35,870 bases of DNA from a virus. The stretch spans positions 1-35,870 of IMG/VR virus record IMGVR_UViG_3300008267_010201, one strand, 5' to 3'. The notes beneath the pieces are model-generated. The model was not told the DNA's origin and did no database searches. It saw only the letters and a program-made list of their open reading frames with translations. This document shows positions 30,758 through 35,870 of the stretch, piece by piece. The translations under genes were made by a program, and so were the position numbers. Position 1 is the first letter of the stretch, and each line of letters starts with the position of its first letter.

Positions 30758-31639
30758 ATGGCAGACATTAACCAATCAATTCTAGAAGTAGTAAATAATA
30801 TTATTGCTTCTCCAGCAGTACAAGATCTTACATTTAAAGTATCAAGTGACTGTAGTAAAGACTCAGTATTAAACGATATTGAATTTTGTGATGAAATACA
30901 TTACAAATATTCATATGAAGAAAAATCCCTCAACAATGCATGTATAGATGCTTGTAAAGATGCTAAGTCTCTAGCTTATAGCACCTGTGATGCTGCTAGA
31001 AAAACTTGTAAAAGTGTTTGTTTTGGAATAAAGAGCTGCGAAAATGGATGTGATGATATCTCTAGTGATTGCAAACATGCAGCTGATTCAGCTTATAATG
31101 CTTGTGTTGATGTTTGTGGATATACAATAATCACAGGTGGTGTAGAATTTAAATTAAATTCAGTTAAAGGATGTGGCGCTATAAGAGTAATATCTATTGA
31201 TGCTGTTATACCTAAAGATGACACTAACTCAATATTCTCTGTTAATATGAGTCTATTCCTATCATCAGCAACCGCTTATGCTCATTATAAAATGTGGCAA
31301 GACCCATTACCAGCACTTTCAGGTGATGAAAATGTATATGCTAAAGATATCCCAGGAACTGCTACAGGTACTCTAGTTAAAGTATGTGACGGTGATAAAC
31401 CAGGATATTACTTAACTATTGATTCACTACATATTGATCTTCCAGAAGATACAGATGATACAATTGGTTTAATTCAAATGGCTGAATCAATTGGATTAGA
31501 AGTATCAATTATTACAAACGGTTTAGTTGATATTAATGCTCAATTATTCAGTTTTGTTAATGGATTCTTATCTGCTGAAGTTAAGAGTGTATTGAATGAT
31601 GTTTTAGATGGTATGAAGATAGCTGACGCTGACTGTTAA
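30758..31639 (+). CDS. Cysteine-rich protein of unknown function
   Basis: A 293-residue protein without signal peptide or membrane span. Residues about 32-122 hold twelve cysteines in short spacings (ACIDACKDAKSLAYSTC, KTCKSVCFGIKSCENGCDD, ACVDVC), looking like three tandem Cys repeats; three more occur later. The rest is beta-rich, with FSVNMSLFLSSATAY and a C-terminal EVSIITNGLVDINAQLF. It stands alone between a terminator/promoter and a second terminator, so it may be an abundant protein. A virion or cell-surface decoration role is guessed; no family is recognised. Confidence 0.7.
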   Translation: MADINQSILEVVNNIIASPAVQDLTFKVSSDCSKDSVLNDIEFCDEIHYKYSYEEKSLNNACIDACKDAKSLAYSTCDAARKTCKSVCFGIKSCENGCDDISSDCKHAADSAYNACVDVCGYTIITGGVEFKLNSVKGCGAIRVISIDAVIPKDDTNSIFSVNMSLFLSSATAYAHYKMWQDPLPALSGDENVYAKDIPGTATGTLVKVCDGDKPGYYLTIDSLHIDLPEDTDDTIGLIQMAESIGLEVSIITNGLVDINAQLFSFVNGFLSAEVKSVLNDVLDGMKIADADC

Positions 31640-31647
31640 TTTTAGTA

Positions 31648-31655
31648 ATATTTAT
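31648..31655 (+). promoter_or_regulatory. Promoter-like ATATTTAT after the Cys-rich gene
   Basis: The box lies 8 bases after the gene's stop codon and upstream of the terminator at 31670. A start here would give a leader with a terminator hairpin, an attenuation arrangement. Without a -33 element this stays speculative. Confidence 0.25.
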
Positions 31656-31669
31656 TGCTGTAAAAATTC

Positions 31670-31704
31670 AAGGTTGTATATAGAAATATATACGACCTTT
31701 TTTT
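31670..31704 (+). terminator. Intrinsic terminator
   Basis: AAGGTTGTATATA-GAAA-TATATACGACCTT is a 13-bp stem with one G-U pair and a GAAA loop, followed by a T-run. It ends the Cys-rich gene's transcript and precedes the lysis-type block, which begins 20 bases later. Confidence 0.88.
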
Positions 31705-31723
31705 ATTAATTAAAAATTAAAAC

Positions 31724-31975
31724 ATGAAAAAATTCTTCTCTCAGTTGTTTAACGACAACAACACAATCAATGAAAAATCATTCATTGGTTTCTTAGCATT
31801 TGCTATGATGGTAATATTTGCTATTTCTGATATAGTAACTGGTACCTTAGGCAAAGAACTAGTAATTCAAGACTTTATATTTAATGCGTTCCTTTGGTTA
31901 ACCTTAGGATCATTTGGTATAGGGTCTATAGACAAGTTCATCAATAAAGGTAAAGATGAACCACAAGGAGAATAA
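31724..31975 (+). CDS. Two-span membrane protein, holin-like
   Basis: An 83-residue protein with a hydrophilic N-terminus and two membrane helices: FIGFLAFAMMVIFAISDIV and FIFNAFLWLTLGSFGIGSI, separated by a short polar loop, with a charged tail. Size and topology match phage holins. It opens a block that ends with an endolysin at 33353. It overlaps the next gene by 20 bases. The holin call depends on context and topology only. Confidence 0.6.
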   Translation: MKKFFSQLFNDNNTINEKSFIGFLAFAMMVIFAISDIVTGTLGKELVIQDFIFNAFLWLTLGSFGIGSIDKFINKGKDEPQGE

Positions 31976-32240
31976 TAGTAATTTTGTAGATACATTCCTT
32001 AGTAAACTAAAGGAACAATCATTCACAATAATCATTCTGGTAGGCATAATGTACTACCAGAATGTTTTATTCACTAATCAGATGAATGAGTATAAGAAAA
32101 TGATTCAAGATAAAGAACAACTTATACTTAAATTAACTGATGAAGAAAGAGAAAGATTAATAAATAGAGAAAAATATCTTTTAGATCAAAGAGACGGTTT
32201 TATAGATGAATTAAAAGAATTAGTTAAAAACCAAAAATAA
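31956..32240 (+). CDS. Membrane-anchored coiled-coil protein
   Basis: A 94-residue protein with one span (FTIIILVGIMYYQNVLFT at about 23-40) and a charged coiled coil for the remaining 50 residues (KMIQDKEQLILKLTDEERER onward). This is the topology of an inner-membrane spanin or a holin regulator. It starts inside the preceding gene and ends on the start codon of the next (TAATG). The exact role is unknown. Confidence 0.65.
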   Translation: MNHKENNSNFVDTFLSKLKEQSFTIIILVGIMYYQNVLFTNQMNEYKKMIQDKEQLILKLTDEERERLINREKYLLDQRDGFIDELKELVKNQK

Positions 32241-32380
32241 TGGCACGTAACAAACCTGAAAACAAACCAGTACCAATGAAGTCTCGTAAAAACGGACTTA
32301 AGCATGCTGATCGTATTAAAAAAAACTTAGAAATAATTAAAAAATTATGGCAAGAGCTAAAAAAACATCTTCCGCTGTAG
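32240..32380 (+). CDS. Short basic protein, unknown
   Basis: A 46-residue frame starting on the last A of the previous stop (TAATG) and ending 34 bases into the next gene. It is strongly basic and helical: MARNKPENKPVPMKSRKNGL, then KHADRIKKNLEIIKKLWQEL. Coupled translation and a clean composition support it, but at this length chance is possible. It could be a small nucleic-acid-binding or membrane-active peptide. Confidence 0.45.
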   Translation: MARNKPENKPVPMKSRKNGLKHADRIKKNLEIIKKLWQELKKHLPL

Positions 32381-32661
32381 ATGCAGTAGCGGGTGCTATT
32401 AAACCCCCTATCTCATTTAAAGAATTTAGTAAGGACCCAGTTAAGGGTTTAATGTTTATTTGTATTGTAGCTGTAGGATATCTTTATGTTGACATTAAAA
32501 TGTCAAATGAAAAAAATGTAGGTAAACAAGATGTTATGATCCAAAAACTAGAATCAAAAGTAGATACTTTACAATTACAAGTAGTTAAGCTTGTTAGCGA
32601 ATCATCTGCTCTTAACTCTAAAATTGAAGTATTAGAATCATTAAAACAAATACCTAAATAA
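32347..32661 (+). CDS. Single-span membrane protein with coiled coil
   Basis: A 104-residue protein. A Lys/Pro-rich N-terminus precedes a membrane helix (GLMFICIVAVGYLYVDI at about 34-50) and a C-terminal coiled coil (VMIQKLESKVDTLQLQVVKL then VSESSALNSKIEVLESL). This is the architecture of an i-spanin or of the anchored component of a lysis complex. It precedes the lipoprotein gene by one base. A spanin reading is plausible. Confidence 0.6.
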   Translation: MARAKKTSSAVDAVAGAIKPPISFKEFSKDPVKGLMFICIVAVGYLYVDIKMSNEKNVGKQDVMIQKLESKVDTLQLQVVKLVSESSALNSKIEVLESLKQIPK

Positions 32662-32662
32662 T

Positions 32663-32986
32663 ATGAGACTAATTACTATTATTCTAATGTTGTTTATCAC
32701 TGCTTGTACTGAAGGTGTTAGTCAAAAGACAAGTGAGGAAATGAAAAAAGAAGCTGAGTTTCAAGAGGTGATGCGTAAGGCAAATGAGCAAAGAGCTAAA
32801 AATCATGCTACAATAAAGGCAGCTGATGAACAAACAAAACAAACAATTCAGAAAACAGCTGAAAAAATAGTTACATTGAAACAAGAAGTAACTGAACTAA
32901 AACAAGAAATCAATGAAACTAATATTAAGTCTGGTAATGCTCCTAAGTTTAAATTTCTGCCAATCTCAGACAGTGCAGACAATTAA
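32663..32986 (+). CDS. Lipoprotein with coiled coil, spanin-like
   Basis: A 107-residue protein with a signal sequence and lipobox, LITIILMLFITAC (Cys15), then a long Glu/Lys-rich helix (EEMKKEAEFQEVMRKANEQR onward). Its last 74 bases are shared with the next gene in another frame. A lipoprotein partner beside a membrane/coiled-coil protein suits the outer-membrane subunit of a spanin. Alternatively it is an ordinary phage lipoprotein. Confidence 0.65.
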   Translation: MRLITIILMLFITACTEGVSQKTSEEMKKEAEFQEVMRKANEQRAKNHATIKAADEQTKQTIQKTAEKIVTLKQEVTELKQEINETNIKSGNAPKFKFLPISDSADN

Positions 32987-33335
32987 TGGTAAAGAAGTAA
33001 TTGTAATGTCTGTTGAGGATGGTAAGAAAATAAATGAAGTATTTACTCTTAAACAAAAACAAATAGATAGTTTGAAACTTACCCTAGACTCAACTAAGTT
33101 TAAACATAATGAATACATGATTGCAAACGGTAAGCGTTTACAAAGTATGTATGAAAGTTATTTGAAAGAACACTACGAGAAACAAATTGAAATAGACACT
33201 TTAAAAACTAGAATGGAAGCTAATAAGCGTATTTATGAACAAACTGATAGACTTCGTTTATATACAATACGACATGCAACTATATTTAATTTAGCTATTA
33301 TGTTTCTTCTAGGATTTATAGCTACTGCTCATTAA
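32913..33335 (+). CDS. Signal-peptide protein with C-terminal membrane segment, overlapping frame
   Basis: A 140-residue protein that begins 74 bases inside the lipoprotein gene in another frame. LILSLVMLLSLNFCQS is a signal peptide without a proper lipobox (Phe before Cys). A helical middle (KQKQIDSLKLTLDSTKFKHN, IEIDTLKTRMEANKRIYEQ) leads to a C-terminal span, ATIFNLAIMFLLGFIATA. Overlapping frames are a known trait of spanin pairs. It lies just before the endolysin. The start rests on the ATG at 32913. Confidence 0.65.
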   Translation: MKLILSLVMLLSLNFCQSQTVQTINGKEVIVMSVEDGKKINEVFTLKQKQIDSLKLTLDSTKFKHNEYMIANGKRLQSMYESYLKEHYEKQIEIDTLKTRMEANKRIYEQTDRLRLYTIRHATIFNLAIMFLLGFIATAH

Positions 33336-33352
33336 TTAAAAAACAATAAAAC

Positions 33353-33946
33353 ATGGACTTAAACAAATTAAAAGGACACATCCCAGACACTGTAATTGCT
33401 CAAATTCCTGAGGTAATGGAGAAATTCAAAATTGATACTCCAGTTGAGTTAGCACATTTTTTAGCCCAATGTGGTCATGAATCAGCAGGTTTTAAAGCTG
33501 TAAATGAAAACTTAAATTATGGAGCTAAAGGTTTATTAGGAATATTTAAAAAATATTTTCCAACTGAAGCTAAAGCACTCCAATACGAACGCAAACCAGA
33601 AAAAATTGCCAACCTAGTATACGGTGGTAGAATGGGTAATGGACCTGAAGCATCAGGTGAAGGTTACAAATATCGTGGTCGTGGTTATATTCAATTAACT
33701 GGTAAAGATAATTACAAAGCATTTGATGCTGTTGTACCTGAGAATTTACTTGAATCACCAGATTTAGTAGCAACTAAATATCCATTATTATCTGCTGCTT
33801 GGTTCTTCCATAAAAATTGTTTAGGTAAATGTACTGACGCTTCAGATGCGGCTGTAACTGCTGTTACTAAATGTGTTAATGGTGGTACAATTGGTTTACC
33901 TGATCGTCTTAAGCATTTTAAAGAATATTACAATCTATTAAAGTAA
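33353..33946 (+). CDS. GH19-type endolysin (chitinase-fold muramidase)
   Basis: A 197-residue GH19-family protein. HFLAQCGHESAGFKAVNENL holds the catalytic Glu43 and second Glu52; NLVYGGRMGNGPEASG and YKYRGRGYIQLTGKDNYK are hallmark GH19 segments that line the glycan groove. Phage members cleave peptidoglycan and end infection. No signal peptide is present, so release depends on a holin. It follows the holin- and spanin-like genes, completing a lysis module. Confidence 0.93.
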   Translation: MDLNKLKGHIPDTVIAQIPEVMEKFKIDTPVELAHFLAQCGHESAGFKAVNENLNYGAKGLLGIFKKYFPTEAKALQYERKPEKIANLVYGGRMGNGPEASGEGYKYRGRGYIQLTGKDNYKAFDAVVPENLLESPDLVATKYPLLSAAWFFHKNCLGKCTDASDAAVTAVTKCVNGGTIGLPDRLKHFKEYYNLLK

Positions 33947-33947
33947 T

Positions 33948-33979
33948 TTGGTTCGGTCAAAATATTATTTTATATTTAA
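33948..33979 (+). promoter_or_regulatory. Second copy of the TTCGGTCAAAATA promoter
   Basis: TTG at 33948, 20 bases, then TATATTTA at 33971. TTCGGTCAAAATA (33952-33964) is identical to 27970-27982 and has the same six-base spacing to TATATT. It lies just after the endolysin stop and before the lipoprotein gene at 34000. Confidence 0.6.
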
Positions 33980-33999
33980 TGAAATAATAAATTATGACT

Positions 34000-34221
34000 A
34001 TGAAGAAAATTACATTTATGATTGCAACTGCTATTATGTTTGCTGCTTGCAATGGAGGATCAAACCAATCTACAACTACAGACAGTACTATTATTGATAG
34101 TGTTTCTGTTGATAGCGTAGCCGTAGCTGACTCAGCAGTATCAGTAACTGATACTACAACTGCTCAGATACCGGTTAATGGTGGTGGTGAATTAGGACCT
34201 CGTCCTACTCCAATTAAGTAA
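34000..34221 (+). CDS. Small lipoprotein
   Basis: A 73-residue protein when started at ATG 34000 (an ATG two codons earlier, at 33994, is also open). KKITFMIATAIMFAACNGGS is a lipoprotein signal with lipobox AAC. The mature part is rich in Ser, Thr, Asp and Val with no membrane span. It has its own promoter and terminator, so it is a single-gene unit. It could be a superinfection-exclusion or cell-surface protein, but no family is recognised. Confidence 0.7.
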   Translation: MKKITFMIATAIMFAACNGGSNQSTTTDSTIIDSVSVDSVAVADSAVSVTDTTTAQIPVNGGGELGPRPTPIK

Positions 34222-34228
34222 TTTAAGG

Positions 34229-34255
34229 GGGGCTCGTTTAGAGCCCCACTTTTTT
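34229..34255 (+). terminator. Intrinsic terminator
   Basis: GGGGCTC (34229-34235)-GTTTA-GAGCCCC (34241-34247) is a perfect 7-bp GC-rich stem followed by ACTTTTTT. It ends the lipoprotein unit seven bases before the next start codon. Confidence 0.9.
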
Positions 34256-34261
34256 AAATTT

Positions 34262-34630
34262 ATGGTTATGTGGAGAATAAGACAATTCAAAAGAAGATTA
34301 ATTAATTTATTTCGCTGGCTTCCAATTATATGGAAGGATGAGCAGTGGGATCATTATTATATTTATGAAGTGTTAAAACATAAATTAATAATAATGTCAA
34401 ACTCTATTCGTACAAAGGGTAATCATACTTTAGCCGAATATGATGCTAATAGAATGATGTTGGCTGTTAGATTGATAAATAAAATTCAAAATGAAGAATA
34501 TATATTAGAGTTTATAGATGATGATAATATAACTAGAGAAAAAATTGAATTAGCAGAATTAAAACATAATAAAGCAAAACGTATCTTATTTAAATTACTT
34601 GAAAATTATATAGAAAGATGGTGGGATTAA
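34262..34630 (+). CDS. Helical protein, unknown
   Basis: A 122-residue protein beginning MVMWRIRQFKRRLINLF (an alternative ATG two codons later). It is rich in Trp, Tyr and Arg, with RWLPIIWKDEQWDHYYIYEV and long helices to the end. Similar proteins occur in T4-like phages, though I cannot give a function. It overlaps the next small gene by 13 bases. It may be membrane-associated through its basic amphipathic start. Confidence 0.6.
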   Translation: MVMWRIRQFKRRLINLFRWLPIIWKDEQWDHYYIYEVLKHKLIIMSNSIRTKGNHTLAEYDANRMMLAVRLINKIQNEEYILEFIDDDNITREKIELAELKHNKAKRILFKLLENYIERWWD

Positions 34631-34776
34631 TTTTATTTATAATAGCAATAGCAGCTTCACTCGCTTGGTTATGGGCAGGTGGAATTGAATACATGATCAA
34701 AAATCACCCTGATTATAAAGGTAAAGACTTTTTAGATTGGGAAACTGATAAAGAAGATGAAGAACAAATACTATGA
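34618..34776 (+). CDS. Short single-span membrane protein
   Basis: A 52-residue protein: GLILFIIAIAASLAWLWAGG is one membrane helix, followed by an acidic cytoplasmic tail (HPDYKGKDFLDWETDKEDEE). Tails with WAGGIEYM and HPDYKG-x-DFL recall small proteins of T4-like phages. Its start lies inside the preceding gene and its end overlaps the following gene by 20 bases. The function is unknown. Confidence 0.6.
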   Translation: MVGLILFIIAIAASLAWLWAGGIEYMIKNHPDYKGKDFLDWETDKEDEEQIL

Positions 34777-34930
34777 TTCTAAAATAAGTAGAATAATTCA
34801 ACTAGAATTAATCATTACAGAAGCATTATCTAAAGGCCACAAAGCTAAAGACGATGATGAATTTAGTGAGTATAGAAAGGAATTAAAGCAATTAAGAGAA
34901 GAGTTAGATATAAAACGCCAAGCACAATGA
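34757..34930 (+). CDS. Short helical protein, unknown
   Basis: A 57-residue protein, KNKYYDSKISRIIQLELIIT then EALSKGHKAKDDDEFSEYR, ending in a Lys/Glu-rich helix that looks like a coiled coil. It overlaps the gene before it by 20 bases and thyA by four (ATGA), so it is translationally coupled to thyA. A role in nucleotide metabolism is a guess from position only. Confidence 0.6.
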   Translation: MKNKYYDSKISRIIQLELIITEALSKGHKAKDDDEFSEYRKELKQLREELDIKRQAQ

Positions 34931-35870
34931 ATAATATAGATCGCCAATATAAAGAATTATTGCTTCAGATAATACATTTTGGAGTAGATAAGAAAGACAG
35001 AACAGGAACAGGTACTAAATCAATCTTCGGTTGGCAGATCAGACACAACATGAAGGAAGGATTTCCACTATTAACTACAAAGAAAATGGCTTGGAAATCA
35101 ATTGTAACTGAATTGTTATGGTTTTTGAGAGGTGATACTAATATAAAATTCTTAGTTGATAATGATTGTCACATTTGGGATGGGGATGCTTATAAAAACT
35201 ATCTAAATGAAACACGACATGAAGCATCTTATACCCAAGAGCAATTTATCAACTTAATTAAAACAAATGATGATTGGGCTTGGAATTGGGGTGAATTAGG
35301 ACCAATTTATGGTAGGCAATGGAGAAGTTGGAAACAATGGCACGTTAAAAATTACGTTGGTGGAAACATTCAAATAGACCAAATTGCAAACCTAATCTCA
35401 GAATTAAAAACAAATCCAGACAGTAGAAGATTAATGGTTAATGCTTGGAATGTAGGTGAGTTAGATCAAATGGTATTGCCACCTTGTCATTATGGATTTC
35501 AAGTTTATACACAGGAAAGAGAAGGTAAAAGATATATTTCATTAATGTGGAATCAAAGAAGTGTAGATACATTTTTAGGATTACCATTCAATATAGCATC
35601 ATATGCTTTGTTATTAGAAATAATTGCTAAACAAGTCAATATGATACCTGATGAATTGATTGGTAACTTAGGAGATGTTCATTTATATAATAATCATTTA
35701 GAACAAGCAGCAGAACAATGTTCAAGACATCCATTTGAATTACCAACATTACAATTTACAACTTGGGCTAATGATATGATTATGAGAGATAATAGAAGTT
35801 TAGATTGGATTATAAAAGAAATAACTGCAACAAATAATGAATATTGGTTTAAATTAGAAAACTACCAATC
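34927..35870 (+). CDS. thyA: Thymidylate synthase ThyA, truncated by window end
   Basis: A 314-residue N-terminal portion of ThyA, which makes dTMP from dUMP using methylene-tetrahydrofolate. RTGTGTKSIFG (25-35) binds the phosphate, PIYGRQWRSW (127-136) and SRRLMVNAWN (166-175) are conserved, and the nucleophile is Cys187 in PPCHYGFQ. SVDTFLGLPFNIASYALLL and GDVHLYNNH follow. No intron is seen, unlike T4 td. The gene continues past 35870. It overlaps the upstream gene by four bases. Confidence 0.95.
   Translation, partial: MNNIDRQYKELLLQIIHFGVDKKDRTGTGTKSIFGWQIRHNMKEGFPLLTTKKMAWKSIVTELLWFLRGDTNIKFLVDNDCHIWDGDAYKNYLNETRHEASYTQEQFINLIKTNDDWAWNWGELGPIYGRQWRSWKQWHVKNYVGGNIQIDQIANLISELKTNPDSRRLMVNAWNVGELDQMVLPPCHYGFQVYTQEREGKRYISLMWNQRSVDTFLGLPFNIASYALLLEIIAKQVNMIPDELIGNLGDVHLYNNHLEQAAEQCSRHPFELPTLQFTTWANDMIMRDNRSLDWIIKEITATNNEYWFKLENYQ

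Noticed and set aside
1-35870. CRISPR arrays, insertion sequences, integrase or attachment sites
   Set aside because: No regular direct repeats with spacers, no transposase motifs, and no integrase gene were seen.

Overview
The window reads as part of a large, AT-rich (roughly 30 percent GC by eye) T4-like tailed phage infecting a member of the Bacteroidetes. T4-type replication genes support the phage assignment: the sliding clamp (gp45), both clamp-loader subunits (gp44, gp62) and thymidylate synthase. A lysis block and a phage tmRNA support it too. Four clues point to Bacteroidetes: almost no Shine-Dalgarno sequences, three promoters of the form TTG-N19/20-TATATT upstream of genes, a DUF4494 protein, and Bacteroidetes-style lipoproteins. 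The host is an inference. Nearly all genes lie on the + strand, packed with ATGA or TAATG overlaps.

Layout. (1) 1-6.2 kb: replication genes (clamp, clamp loader, Cas4/RecB-type nuclease, MazG-like protein) with a chaperone trio (Hsp20, GroES, GroEL) inserted between clamp and clamp loader. (2) 6.2-25.7 kb: a small ribbon-helix-helix protein, then about 26 genes for sugar-nucleotide synthesis and glycan assembly. They include glycosyltransferases, two separate halves of HldE, a GDP-mannose-4,6-dehydratase-like SDR, a RfbH/ColD-type PLP 3-dehydratase with His in place of the catalytic Lys, a miniature two-subunit TPP enzyme, RmlC- and cupin-type sugar enzymes, methyltransferases and 2OG-Fe oxygenase-like proteins. 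Together they could build and decorate an unusual deoxy or branched sugar. (3) 25.8-28.75 kb: a ClpP-like protease and small proteins of mostly unknown role. (4) 28.75-30.74 kb: an RNA island with a giant tRNA-like RNA, tRNA-Gln, a second tRNA-like RNA, tRNA-Leu, structured spacers, a phage tmRNA with an acidic non-ALAA tag, a 30-residue membrane peptide, and a roughly 370-nt structured RNA with its own promoter-like site and terminator. (5) 30.75-34.2 kb: a Cys-rich protein, then membrane, coiled-coil and lipoprotein genes, two overlapping spanin-like genes and a GH19 endolysin. (6) 34.26-35.87 kb: small genes leading into thyA, which is cut by the window end.

The most unusual parts are the RNA island (the tmRNA tag, tRNA-like RNAs without U33, a large unrecognised ncRNA), a phage tmRNA and a ClpP homologue 3.5 kb apart, and the sugar pathway centred on the His-type PLP dehydratase and minimal TPP enzyme. 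All family assignments come from reading motifs in the translated sequence; no database search was run.
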